A stretch of 64,000 nt of DNA from Undibacterium sp. 5I1 (lineage in GTDB: Bacteria > Pseudomonadota > Gammaproteobacteria > Burkholderiales > Burkholderiaceae_D). Below, piece after piece: positions 47,522-57,802 of this stretch. The DNA lies in NCBI RefSeq assembly GCF_034314085.1, contig NZ_JAVIWI010000001.1, positions 2,232,001-2,296,000 on the forward strand. The letters are read 5' to 3'. The notes below the pieces were generated by a model that was not told where the DNA came from, made no database searches, and was given only the letters and a program-made list of their open reading frames with translations. Numbering within the stretch: position 1 is the first letter of the stretch; every line of letters begins with the position of its first letter. Both the position numbers and the translations under genes were made by a program.

Positions 47522-48601
47522 TCAGGTAGATAAGCCGCGCATTGCCAGTTTAGATTGCATTGCCGTCGGCAATTTGCTGGAGAGTTGCGCGGTTAAACGT
47601 ACACGATGCCGGCTCCACCACACACCCGATGCAATCAGCGCAAAACCTAACAAAGTCAATACAGCAACAAACGCAAAACTGTCTTTGAACAAATGCCAGG
47701 ACAAATCTCCCAACACCATCGCGATACCAATACCGCCAAAAACAGCAAACACCCGGCGACCCAATACTGCACCGACAAAAATCAAGCCCCCATTAATCGC
47801 CAGATAAATCAGCTTGCCAGACAAAGCACCATTACCCATCGACGACAATGCACCCCAAAATGTCAGCAAGCCAAATAGATACAGCCAGAACGAATAGTCC
47901 ACACCGCGCAGCGAGCGAAAATCCACTACCAGCGCCAACACCAGCATCAACAGCCCAAATACCAGCGAAATCTGCTGCCGCACATGCCAGTCACCGCCAA
48001 ATATATCGCCCATATCACCATGCATCAGCAAGGCCGGTACCACATCCATCCCCATATAAAACAAGGTCACCGCAACCGGCATCACCAAAAAGCTGTACTT
48101 AAAGCGCCACAACATCAGCGCACCGATCAACAGTGTCACCAACTCCATCACCAGCCAGTGCCAGTCTATCCATTGATGAAAATCCCGATAATGCTCAGCA
48201 TTAGCGCTATCTTCCCAAAACCCGGTGACATGCTGCAACGCGAATACCATCAGAGGCACCAGAGCAATCGCCAGTGTCGCAAAAATACCCGCCAACACGC
48301 CCTGCCCGCGCTTATCCAGCCAGGTAGCAACGGCTACCGCAAAGACAAAGTAGCCAATACTCAGCGCCAGCAGCACCGGCATGCCCCAGCGCTCCACCGC
48401 CAAGGTGCTGAATAAGGAGCACGCCGCAATCGCCAGCATGCCGCCCAAATAATATAAAACCATCGTCCCGCTAAACCGTGCCGTACCGGTTTTCATCGCC
48501 CGGGTTTCTAAAAACCGCATCAAAGGCTCGACCTGCCCGTAATGCAATAAGCCCAGATCTGCCGCCTCCATCAAGGCGCTACGCTCAACTAATTTGCCCA
48601 T
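47522..48601 (-). CDS. DUF2157-like membrane protein
   Basis: 359 residues: a cytosolic N-terminal head (about 45 residues, containing ADLGLLHYGQVEPLMRFLET) and around ten hydrophobic helices with a short basic tail. The head pattern is like DUF2157, proteins of unknown function. No operon partner, and the next gene upstream is the divergent glnS. Confidence 0.75.
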   Translation of the reverse strand: MGKLVERSALMEAADLGLLHYGQVEPLMRFLETRAMKTGTARFSGTMVLYYLGGMLAIAACSLFSTLAVERWGMPVLLALSIGYFVFAVAVATWLDKRGQGVLAGIFATLAIALVPLMVFALQHVTGFWEDSANAEHYRDFHQWIDWHWLVMELVTLLIGALMLWRFKYSFLVMPVAVTLFYMGMDVVPALLMHGDMGDIFGGDWHVRQQISLVFGLLMLVLALVVDFRSLRGVDYSFWLYLFGLLTFWGALSSMGNGALSGKLIYLAINGGLIFVGAVLGRRVFAVFGGIGIAMVLGDLSWHLFKDSFAFVAVLTLLGFALIASGVWWSRHRVRLTAQLSSKLPTAMQSKLAMRGLST

Positions 48602-48907
48602 GTTCTTGTCCTCCCGACTGATTATTTCTCTGCACCAGCGTGCATTTGCCCTCTGGTATTAAATGCGTTTTTGCTATCGCTGTGGCAGATGTTCTTAAAG
48701 TATCACCAGCCGATACCTCAAGTCGAGAATATTAATCTTTCATCAACAAAAATGTGCATCTGTTTCCGCCTGACATCCTTCAGATAGTTTATGGAGAAAA
48801 AGCGCTGCTCGTGTGCGACAAATAATTAAGTATTAACTTGCGCGGGCTTCTTGTTACGCTGCGGTAAAATGCTTGTCATCACATTATTTTTTGAAACGAT
48901 TGGCACC
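48602..48907. other. Upstream region of glnS
   Basis: Divergent promoter space; no RNA or operator seen. A 19-codon upstream extension of the glnS frame (from 48851) has no homology character. Confidence 0.4.
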
Positions 48908-50692
<1,785 letters not shown>

Positions 50693-50740
50693 AAAAACTG
50701 CGACTTATTATCTAAGTCAATACTATTCATAAGGACGCAT

Positions 50741-51925
50741 ATGCTATCTCAGAGTGAGCTTCAACTATTGCTTGTTGACATGGAGTCGGATCGAATCGAG
50801 CGAACAGAATCAATTAGCAATAACGAAAAATTTTGCCAAGCTATCTGTGCATTTGCAAATGATCTTCCAAATCACAGAAAAGCAGGATATCTATTGATTG
50901 GCGCCAAAGATGATGGAAGTTTTTCAAATTTAAAGGTTACCGACGAATTACTCAAGAACCTTGCTGGTATCAGATCTGATGGGAACGTACTACCTCAACC
51001 AGCATTAACGGTCGCCAAATTTTCTTTTGATGAAGGCGATATTGCCGTAGTAGAGGTGCAACCGTCAGATTTACCTCCTGTTCGCTATAAAGGACGCGTA
51101 TGGATCAGAGTTGGGCCACGCAAGGCAATTGCAAATGAGCAGGAAGAACGCATCCTTTCTGAGCGCAGAGTTGCATTAGCCAGATCATTTGATGCTCGCC
51201 CTTGCGTAGAAGCAAAAATTGGTGATTTAGCTTTAGGTCAATTTGACACATACCGCAGACAAACCGTTGATCCCGAAACTATTTTAGCCAATCATCGTCC
51301 TGTTGAGCTTCAGTTAAGCTCCCTAAGACTTTTTGACATGGATCGAGAATGTTCTACATTTGCCGGAGTACTGTTGTTCGGAAAAAATCCAAGATATTTT
51401 CTTCCCGGTGCATACATTCAATATTTAGAATTAAGTGGCACGAACTTAACCGACATTCCTGAGCAACAAGCTGAAATATCTGGCGACCTTGTTTCTGTAA
51501 TGCATGAACTAAGTTTGCGACTTAAATCAATCATAAAAATATCTCTCAGGAATATCTCCAATTTAAAAGAGCAACAAGTTACAAACTATCCAGAGATTGC
51601 CCTTAAAGAACTGCTAATGAATGCAGTAATGCATCGCAACTATGATAGCAATACTCCGATACGTTTTTATGTGTTTAGCGATCATATTGAAATTCATAGC
51701 CCTGGCGGGCTGTATGGAGAGGTAACCGCGGAAAATTTTCCAAATAGAAATAGTTACCGCAACCCGATTATTGCAGAAGCTATGAAATCGCTCGGATTTG
51801 TAAATAGATTCGGTTATGGAGTACAAAGAGCTCAAGCGCTGCTTTCCGACAATGGGAATCCACAAGCAGAATTTACATTTGATGAACATACTGTCTTGGT
51901 GAAAATAATGAAGAGGGCAGAATGA
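50741..51925 (+). CDS. Schlafen/AlbA_2 domain ATP-binding protein (defence-like candidate)
   Basis: 394 residues with no signal peptide. Residues 14-135 match the AlbA_2/Schlafen fold: ESDRIERTESISNNEKFCQA, YLLIGAKDDGSFSN and the PPVRYKGRVWIRVGPRKA strand. A middle linker of about 110 residues (GVLLFGKNPRYFLPGAYIQY) precedes a HATPase_c_4 domain (about 275-390) with LKELLMNAVMHRNYDS, the IHSPGGLYG loop (319-326) and GFVNRFGYGVQRA. Many such proteins act in transcription control or phage defence, but this one has no known role. Its stop overlaps the ParA start (ATGA). Base composition is visibly more AT-rich than the adjoining glnS, suggesting transfer. Confidence 0.85.
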   Translation: MLSQSELQLLLVDMESDRIERTESISNNEKFCQAICAFANDLPNHRKAGYLLIGAKDDGSFSNLKVTDELLKNLAGIRSDGNVLPQPALTVAKFSFDEGDIAVVEVQPSDLPPVRYKGRVWIRVGPRKAIANEQEERILSERRVALARSFDARPCVEAKIGDLALGQFDTYRRQTVDPETILANHRPVELQLSSLRLFDMDRECSTFAGVLLFGKNPRYFLPGAYIQYLELSGTNLTDIPEQQAEISGDLVSVMHELSLRLKSIIKISLRNISNLKEQQVTNYPEIALKELLMNAVMHRNYDSNTPIRFYVFSDHIEIHSPGGLYGEVTAENFPNRNSYRNPIIAEAMKSLGFVNRFGYGVQRAQALLSDNGNPQAEFTFDEHTVLVKIMKRAE

Positions 51926-52908
51926 AAACAATCGCTTTTTTTAATAATAAGGGTGGAGTTGGAAAAACCTCATTGGTTTACCACCTTTCTTGGATGTTCG
52001 CAGCTCGAGGAATTCGCACAATCGCCGTAGATTTAGACCCTCAAGCGAATTTAACAGCGATGTTTCTAAATGAAACCAAGCTCGAAAAAATATGGCCAGA
52101 AAATGGGCATCCAGATACTATTTTTGGCGCAATTGAACCGATTCAAAGAGGATTAGGTGACATTGCAAAGCCTCACATCGAGAAAATTGCCGAAAACTTA
52201 GGCCTTATTCCTGGTGACCTAGCACTGTCTCGATTTGAAGACAAATTGTCTGAGAGTTGGCCAAAATGCCATAATCGTGATGAAGCTGCGTTTCGAGTTA
52301 TGACTGCGTTTTATAGATTAATTAGTGCCGCCTCTGAAGAGTTTAATGCTGAATTAATATTGATAGACGTTGGCCCCAATCTAGGTGCGATCAACCGAAG
52401 CGCCATTATTGCATCCGATCAAGTCATTCTTCCATTAGCACCTGATCTCTTTTCTTTACAGGGATTGAAGAATCTGGGACCGACGCTTAGAGATTGGCGA
52501 AGTGCTTGGAGCGAGCTGGTTCCAAAAGCACCGAAAGACTTACTCATACCGAAAGGATCGATGGCGCCAGCAGGCTACATTGTGATGCAACATGGGATAC
52601 GCGATTCTCGCCCAGTTAAAGCATACCAACGGTGGTTAGATCGTATTCCTACAATCTATAGATCCGCTGTACTCGACATTGATTTAACTTCTGTGCCATC
52701 AATAGAAAACGATAAATTTAGTCTAGCGAAGTTAAAACACTACCGCAGTCTAATGCCAATGGCAATGGAGGCGAATAAACCGATATTTTTCCTAAAATCA
52801 TCTGATGGAGCAATTGGTGCACATATGGAAGCTGTCAATGACTGTTATCTTGATTTTCTAACGTTAGCAAGAAAAATTGGAAAAGGTGTCGACATCGTCG
52901 TCAACTAA
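51922..52908 (+). CDS. ParA-family ATPase, large form, paired with the Schlafen-like protein
   Basis: 328 residues. Deviant Walker A KGGVGKTS at residues 10-17 and the VDLDPQANLTAMF switch; the Walker B region is ELILIDVGPNLGAINRSAII. It is longer than Soj/ParA (about 260) by a C-terminal extension and an insert around SWPKCHNRDEAAFRVMTAFY. No ParB gene or parS-like repeats follow, so a partition role is unlikely. Four-base overlap with the upstream gene implies strict co-translation. The pair may be a two-gene system. Confidence 0.88.
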   Translation: MKTIAFFNNKGGVGKTSLVYHLSWMFAARGIRTIAVDLDPQANLTAMFLNETKLEKIWPENGHPDTIFGAIEPIQRGLGDIAKPHIEKIAENLGLIPGDLALSRFEDKLSESWPKCHNRDEAAFRVMTAFYRLISAASEEFNAELILIDVGPNLGAINRSAIIASDQVILPLAPDLFSLQGLKNLGPTLRDWRSAWSELVPKAPKDLLIPKGSMAPAGYIVMQHGIRDSRPVKAYQRWLDRIPTIYRSAVLDIDLTSVPSIENDKFSLAKLKHYRSLMPMAMEANKPIFFLKSSDGAIGAHMEAVNDCYLDFLTLARKIGKGVDIVVN

Positions 52909-52954
52909 AGACACAGCTACCTCTGATCCAAGATAGCAAGCATAACGTGCATAC

Positions 52955-53130
52955 CTCCGTATGGGTGCGTCATGCGCACCGTTTCACCGAATATCCTCAT
53001 TTTTTACGCCGTTCGTTTTTCCATCATTGGTGCGCATGGCGCACCCTACGTAATGTTTGTGCGGCTTGTGGCGTGTTTTTGTGCCACGAGGCTCGTCTTT
53101 GCTGGGGAATCGTTTCACAGAAATTGACGA
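52955..53130. repeat. REP/BIME-like repeat cluster ahead of the RAYT gene
   Basis: Two palindromes, GGTGCGTCATGCGCACC (52964-52980) and GGTGCGCATGGCGCACC (53029-53045), are embedded in a longer unit. That unit recurs at about 63.63-63.78 kb (shared CGTTTCACCGAATATCCTC-like block and GCGGCTTGTGGC block) and in part at 55.56-55.66 kb. Typical of the non-coding REP sequences that accompany RAYT genes. Confidence 0.7.
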
Positions 53131-53178
53131 GTTATCGCCTTCAAGGCACGCTGTGATCTTATTTTTCCTGCATTTCTC

Positions 53179-53625
53179 ATGTCTAATTATCGACGATCAA
53201 ATATCGCTGGCGGTACATATTTTTTCACCGTAAATAGCTCTCGTCGGCGACCTATTTTGGCCACCGAATCATTGCGTGATGACTTACGCCTGGCGATTCA
53301 AAAAACACGCCTGACACATCCATTTGAGATTGATGCATGGGTGCTTCTGCCAGATCATTTGCATTGTATCTGGACGCTGCCGCAAGGTGATGCGGACTTC
53401 TCTGTTCGCTGGTCGATGATCAAACGGTTGGTCTCACAAGCTTGTGCCGATGAGTTTGGCGTGGATAATTTATCTGCCTCACGAACGCAAAGAAAAGAAT
53501 CGGGCATCTGGCAACGACGCTTTTGGGAACATCAAATCCGTGACGATAACGACTTTGCACTGCATGTCGATTATATTCACTTTAACCCGGTGAAACATGG
53601 TCTGGTTGCGGATGCGACGGTTTGA
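53179..53625 (+). CDS. REP-associated tyrosine transposase (RAYT)
   Basis: 148 residues of the Y1/TnpA_REP family. The HUH motif is LPDHLHCIWTLP (His60/His62) and the catalytic Tyr is Y132 in HVDYIHFNPVKHG, the typical RAYT ending. N-terminal YRRSNIAGGTYFFTVNSSRR matches the family. RAYTs are single-copy domesticated enzymes thought to process REP palindromes, nicking single-stranded DNA. REP-like palindromes lie on both sides (53029 and 53741). The gene appears intact. Confidence 0.93.
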   Translation: MSNYRRSNIAGGTYFFTVNSSRRRPILATESLRDDLRLAIQKTRLTHPFEIDAWVLLPDHLHCIWTLPQGDADFSVRWSMIKRLVSQACADEFGVDNLSASRTQRKESGIWQRRFWEHQIRDDNDFALHVDYIHFNPVKHGLVADATV

Positions 53626-53738
53626 CCACATCCGACATTTCATCGTTATCTGGCGTAAGAGATGTTGCCACCGGATTGGGGATTTGGTGCAGATGTTGCT
53701 GGGTATGTTGGGAGTAGGTATTTGCTGGGGATAGATCG

Positions 53739-53753
53739 TTGCGCATGGCGCAC
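53739..53753. repeat. REP-like palindrome downstream of RAYT
   Basis: TTGCGCATGGCGCAC, the same core as the upstream copies at 52964 and 53029. Together they bracket the RAYT gene. Confidence 0.6.
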
Positions 53754-53857
53754 TTTATCTCTGCATTTTATTTTTTTAATGTCATTTATTTTTTTATAAC
53801 TTTTTCGTTTAAAATAATCACTCATTCTGATGGTACTTCCAATGTGCGAGGTGATTC

Positions 53858-55483
53858 ATGAGTTCAGCCGCTCCGATGCAGCAAGCCAAAACCAACGTGA
53901 GGCCGACGACTGAACAGCGTGCCAGCCAATTGGCAACGCAACACCAGCAAAGCAGCGCGGACGCTGTCCACAGTGACTTTACCGACTTACGCGCGCAAAC
54001 CACTGCGCAGCTCCAGGTGCAAAACGTAGCCGACAACAGTCCCCAAAGCCGACAACTCCACTCTTTTCAACAGATGGCACAAAACAGCGCGCGCTCGATG
54101 CAGCTCAAAACCATGAGCGCGATGATGAATGCGCCTGCCGTGCAACGTGTGGAAGAGGAAGAAACGCTGCAACACAAAACGAAGGGTGAAACGGTGCAGC
54201 GTGAAGCGACGACCAACGCAACCGAAGCGCCAAAGCCGAATAACACAGGTCTACCCGACCATCTTAAATCGGGCATTGAATCGCTGTCTGGCATGAGCAT
54301 GGATCATGTCAAGGTGCACTATAACTCTTCACAACCAGCACAATTGAACGCCCATGCCTATGCGCAGGGTAGCGAGATTCATGTGGCACCAGGGCAGGAA
54401 CAGCATTTGCCACACGAAGCCTGGCATGTAGTACAGCAAGCGCAGGGGCGCGTGCAGCCGACGATGCAGATGAAGGCTGGGACTCCGGTAAATGATGATG
54501 CTGGGTTGGAGGCTGAGGCGGATGTGATGGGAGCGAAGGCTTTCCAATATCAAAAAAATAGGGTTCAGCTTACAGATCGCCCTGCCTCCGCCATATTGCA
54601 ACGCAGAGTGATCAAAATGTTAGGTGACGACGAAGAGGTGAACCGTAGCGCTGAAATTCTAGCGGCTGATGATGGGCAACAAGTAGTATCTTGGCCTTTT
54701 GAGGGAGAACTTAAGTCACCAGAAGTTGAAACATTTATTGCCCATAGTGCGGGTGCTACTTTAAATGAACAGACACCAGAAGATTTTGCATTAGGCTTGA
54801 TCCCAAAAACGCTTCCGCGGACTTTTTATTCAATACGAATTGCTGGTTGTAAGACAGGGAAAACACTGGAGAATGGAAGTTCCTTTGCATCTTCACTTCA
54901 AAATTCGCTCAAAAGTAAAGGAAGGGTGGTGAGTGTAACTGCACCGAAAAAAGGGCTTTATATTGGTGGGCCAAGAATGTATATCCAATCGGATGAGGTG
55001 CCGTTCAATCAGCCAGCGTTTAGAGATGTGTCTAGACCGGCACTAGCGCAATTAGAAATAGACCGTGTGAATCGCTTGGTTGAAGCATGTAAAAATTGCA
55101 TTCCGAACATTGCCGCAGATGACATTAAGAAAGTGGAAGTCGCAACAAAACTAAACTCAATTGCACAACGCAGGACCAACAAGACTCCAATTAATGGCTC
55201 TCAACAAAAAAATATTGAGAAGATAAGAGAAACGCTGGAATTTTGTAAAAACACAACAAAATTAGGAAGGCCGTTTGTAGATGCGGTACTCGCTGAAATA
55301 ATTACCATTGCGGGTGGTGCTCACGACGACGCTGACTGGGTAAAAGCACAAGAAAAAGCAATCTACAAACAAGCATTTGAGGCATTGATGCTGGTTGACG
55401 AGCGATTCAAAATTGATGATACATTTGGAACAAACCAAGAAGCTTGGACAACTGAAGCGTATCTTCCAATAGCGTCTATCTAA
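53858..55483 (+). CDS. DUF4157 (eCIS core domain) protein with a C-terminal cysteine-protease-like domain
   Basis: 541 residues. The first 120 are low-complexity Gln/Ala-rich. The DUF4157 domain follows (about 130-230), with GLPDHLKSGIESLSGMSMDH and the zinc-peptidase-like HEAWH (186-190) followed by VVQQ. Residues about 285-375 resemble the clan-CD self-cleaving domain of RTX/MARTX toxins (C80): His296 in TFIAHSAGATL, and Cys331 in IRIAGCKTGK followed by FASSLQNSLKSKG. The last 150 residues are helical and unassigned. GAGGTGATTC is the ribosome binding site. DUF4157 proteins are cargo of extracellular contractile injection systems or polymorphic toxins, but no such machinery is in the window. 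Confidence 0.85.
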   Translation: MSSAAPMQQAKTNVRPTTEQRASQLATQHQQSSADAVHSDFTDLRAQTTAQLQVQNVADNSPQSRQLHSFQQMAQNSARSMQLKTMSAMMNAPAVQRVEEEETLQHKTKGETVQREATTNATEAPKPNNTGLPDHLKSGIESLSGMSMDHVKVHYNSSQPAQLNAHAYAQGSEIHVAPGQEQHLPHEAWHVVQQAQGRVQPTMQMKAGTPVNDDAGLEAEADVMGAKAFQYQKNRVQLTDRPASAILQRRVIKMLGDDEEVNRSAEILAADDGQQVVSWPFEGELKSPEVETFIAHSAGATLNEQTPEDFALGLIPKTLPRTFYSIRIAGCKTGKTLENGSSFASSLQNSLKSKGRVVSVTAPKKGLYIGGPRMYIQSDEVPFNQPAFRDVSRPALAQLEIDRVNRLVEACKNCIPNIAADDIKKVEVATKLNSIAQRRTNKTPINGSQQKNIEKIRETLEFCKNTTKLGRPFVDAVLAEIITIAGGAHDDADWVKAQEKAIYKQAFEALMLVDERFKIDDTFGTNQEAWTTEAYLPIASI

Positions 55484-55559
55484 AGCTAGGTATTTACACA
55501 AAGAATCAATCAAATCAGCGAGCGCAGTGCGCGTGGCGCTTCACTGGCTATTCTCAGTT

Positions 55560-55660
55560 TAAGCCATGCGTTTCCCCCTTGGTGCGAGCGGTACTCGCGC
55601 GCAATGCCTTTGCGGCTTGTCGCATACTTTTGAGCCGCGAGCCGCATTTTGATTGGACGT
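55560..55660. repeat. Partial copy of the REP/BIME-like unit
   Basis: AATGCCTTTGCGGCTTGTCG and the following GCCGCGAGCCGC segment parallel the inner block of the unit at 53.05-53.12 kb. The palindromic part is diverged (GGTGCGAGCGGTACTCGCGC). A spurious 90-codon open frame on the other strand overlaps it. Confidence 0.5.
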
Positions 55661-55708
55661 GCAATCACGAATCTATACTTCAAGAGGAAGTATAGCTGCC
55701 CTCGCCTA

Positions 55709-56416
55709 CTACTTTTGAACGAACCTGATTGCTTGTGCATCCGCGATGCGTTTGCCACCTCTCTCGGCTGGGACAAACTCACATGAGCGTGCGATGCGCA
55801 GACTTTCTTGGTCTAGTTGCTCGTCATCACTGCCCCACTGGACTTGAGCATTGAGTACTTTACCTTTGTCGGAAATAGACATACCGACGACGATGCCGAC
55901 TCCATTTTCTTTATCGAGGGCGACGCGAAGTTTTTCTGATGGTTTGCAGCTTTTTGGGTCGATCAATGCTGGGCTGATATCAGTGCTATCAAATTTCCAG
56001 AGGTAAGCGATTTTACGTTCGCTCGGTATCCACCGACCCGCGGGTATCACCTGACAGCCAATGATTGCGTTCATCACGGTGACGTCGAGTAATTTCCAGC
56101 CGCTGCTTTTTTCTAGCTGGAAGGCGCTGATCTTGCCAGCATTGTCGATCATCAGGTTGAGGATGGTTTTACCTTGCATACCGATGCGGAGAGCTGGTTT
56201 GGGATAGGCAGGAATAGCACAGACCTTATCGATCTCGATAACTTTAATGTCGTTATTTTTAGGTGGCTCTGATGCCTCTACTGCAGCAGCAGAGGCCGTT
56301 GCAGCAGGCACCGCCACGGATGTCTGATCTGTAACGACCGGCTGTTCTGCCGCCGCTGGCAGACACAGGATTGAGTTTAAGACCAACAACGATACGGCAC
56401 TAATCAAACTACGCAT
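55709..56416 (-). CDS. TonB C-terminal-domain-like periplasmic protein
   Basis: 235 residues. A signal peptide (residues 1-23, ILCLPAAA) replaces the usual TonB membrane anchor. Two TonB_C-like units follow: YPKPALRIGMQGKTILNLMI, and later GVGIVVGMSISDKGKVLNAQ with SLRIARSCEFVPAERGGKRI. The duplicated unit without Pro-rich linker or ExbB/ExbD partners argues against an energy-transducing TonB. Probably a periplasmic binding protein; role unknown. Confidence 0.75.
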   Translation of the reverse strand: MRSLISAVSLLVLNSILCLPAAAEQPVVTDQTSVAVPAATASAAAVEASEPPKNNDIKVIEIDKVCAIPAYPKPALRIGMQGKTILNLMIDNAGKISAFQLEKSSGWKLLDVTVMNAIIGCQVIPAGRWIPSERKIAYLWKFDSTDISPALIDPKSCKPSEKLRVALDKENGVGIVVGMSISDKGKVLNAQVQWGSDDEQLDQESLRIARSCEFVPAERGGKRIADAQAIRFVQK

Positions 56417-56915
56417 ACGAACCTTGATGAAAAATTAAGATGCGGAATTGTAATCTGTTTAATATCTCTTTTGTTAGACAAGATAAGTGAAATGCGTGAG
56501 TCCGAAATCAGTTCTTAGGTCTAGCAGTATTGAGTTGTGTGACTGCATCGCAAACATATGGAATAACAAACTGGACCTTCGCTAATTTTCCGATACCGAG
56601 TAAGCGAAGTTAGGCCGGAGAACTGTCCCGATTCTACCTTCCTCCATTAAAGCAAATTCTGCTTAAAGCCGAATTGATACTGCTTGTCCGTCAAAACTGC
56701 TGTTTGATCTGATCTTGATTGAATGTCGTTTCTCTTGCTTCTACACTCGGGCATTTCGTTCAACCACAACTAGGGTGTCGAATCTTGAATGAACACGTTT
56801 TTCCGACATCAATGTCAAGCATAGGCTTATGTCACTTTAAGACTAGTACCTGCTTTTCGGTTGTACAAGTCACATTCATATTCGTAGTCCCGCCGTTCCA
56901 ATTGAGGAGTCCAGA
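56417..56915. other. Intergenic region before the AraC gene
   Basis: About 500 bases with no credible gene. A 66-codon open frame from 56719 shows no coding character. Promoters of the TonB-like and AraC genes are expected here. Confidence 0.4.
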
Positions 56916-57752
56916 ATGATCGATCAATTTGCTTCAGGTCAGTATTACGGCACCAATGCGTTTGACCGACGTTTTAAAAGTTTGGGATTGAGCCACTTGC
57001 GTGCCACGGTGCATGAGCATGATGTGGAAGAACATAGCCATACTGGAGCACATATTGTGTTGGCCACGCGCGGCCGCTATGTGACATCCGCATCAGGTAC
57101 CCAGCGAGCAGGTCCTGTGCTTGTCTACAATCCGCCGGATGTCGTTCACCGAGATCGTTTTGCTGGCGACGGCGGCTGGTTCTTTGCGATTAGCTTCAAT
57201 CCCGAGGATTCTCGCGAGCTGCTTGAACACATCAAACTCCCCGATTTTGCGATGCGCCACGATGATCCCATCGCTGTCAAACAAGCTTTTGGCTTGCTAC
57301 AGGCGGCCGCTTCTAGTGACGCGTCGCGACTGGATTTAGAGACGATTACATTGAATCTATTAGCGAGTTTTTACAAACAAAGCCCTTTGTCGCCCAATCC
57401 ACCTCCATGGCTGCGGCGGGCGCAAGAGATGATCGCGGATAGGTCGACTGAGGATTTAGGTATTGCCGACATCGCTGACGCTGTCGGTGTGCACAGGGTG
57501 TATCTGGCACGACAATATCTTCGTCATATTGGATGTACTCCCGGCGTTGATCTGCGTCGGCGCCGGGTAGAGCATGCCACGCAATTGATGATGACGACCG
57601 ATGAGGCATTGTGTGATATTGCGCTCGCCTCCGGCTTCTGTGACCAGAGCCATCTGAACCGGGCGTTCCTACATCAGTGGGGTCTAACGCCAACGCATTT
57701 CGCGAAGCTCAGCTCGTCCAATCATGGTTTCAAATGTCCAAGATCGGTTTGA
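56916..57752 (+). CDS. AraC-family transcriptional regulator
   Basis: 278 residues. The N-terminal cupin-like effector domain contains HEHDVEEHSHTGAHIVLATRG and VLVYNPPDVVHRD. The C-terminal double helix-turn-helix (about 175-275) shows IADIADAVGVHRVYLARQYL and ATQLMMTTDEALCDIALASG with FCDQSHLNRAFLHQWGLTPT. It precedes a serine hydrolase gene on the same strand by about 50 bases, a probable target. Effector unknown. Confidence 0.92.
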   Translation: MIDQFASGQYYGTNAFDRRFKSLGLSHLRATVHEHDVEEHSHTGAHIVLATRGRYVTSASGTQRAGPVLVYNPPDVVHRDRFAGDGGWFFAISFNPEDSRELLEHIKLPDFAMRHDDPIAVKQAFGLLQAAASSDASRLDLETITLNLLASFYKQSPLSPNPPPWLRRAQEMIADRSTEDLGIADIADAVGVHRVYLARQYLRHIGCTPGVDLRRRRVEHATQLMMTTDEALCDIALASGFCDQSHLNRAFLHQWGLTPTHFAKLSSSNHGFKCPRSV

Positions 57753-57802
57753 GCGACGTAGTTAAGATTTGGGCTTGTTCACTTATTTTTCGGAGTTTCG
57801 AT

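Noticed and set aside
51922..52908. Plasmid or chromosome partition locus
   Set aside because: ParA stands without ParB, parS repeats or replication genes; the partner is a Schlafen-like protein.
55510..55782. 90-codon minus-strand open frame
   Set aside because: It lies over a REP-like repeat and overlaps the TonB-like gene end; low-complexity basic residues only.
56719..56919. 66-codon plus-strand open frame ahead of the AraC gene
   Set aside because: It ends over the AraC start, lacks a ribosome binding site and has no coding character.
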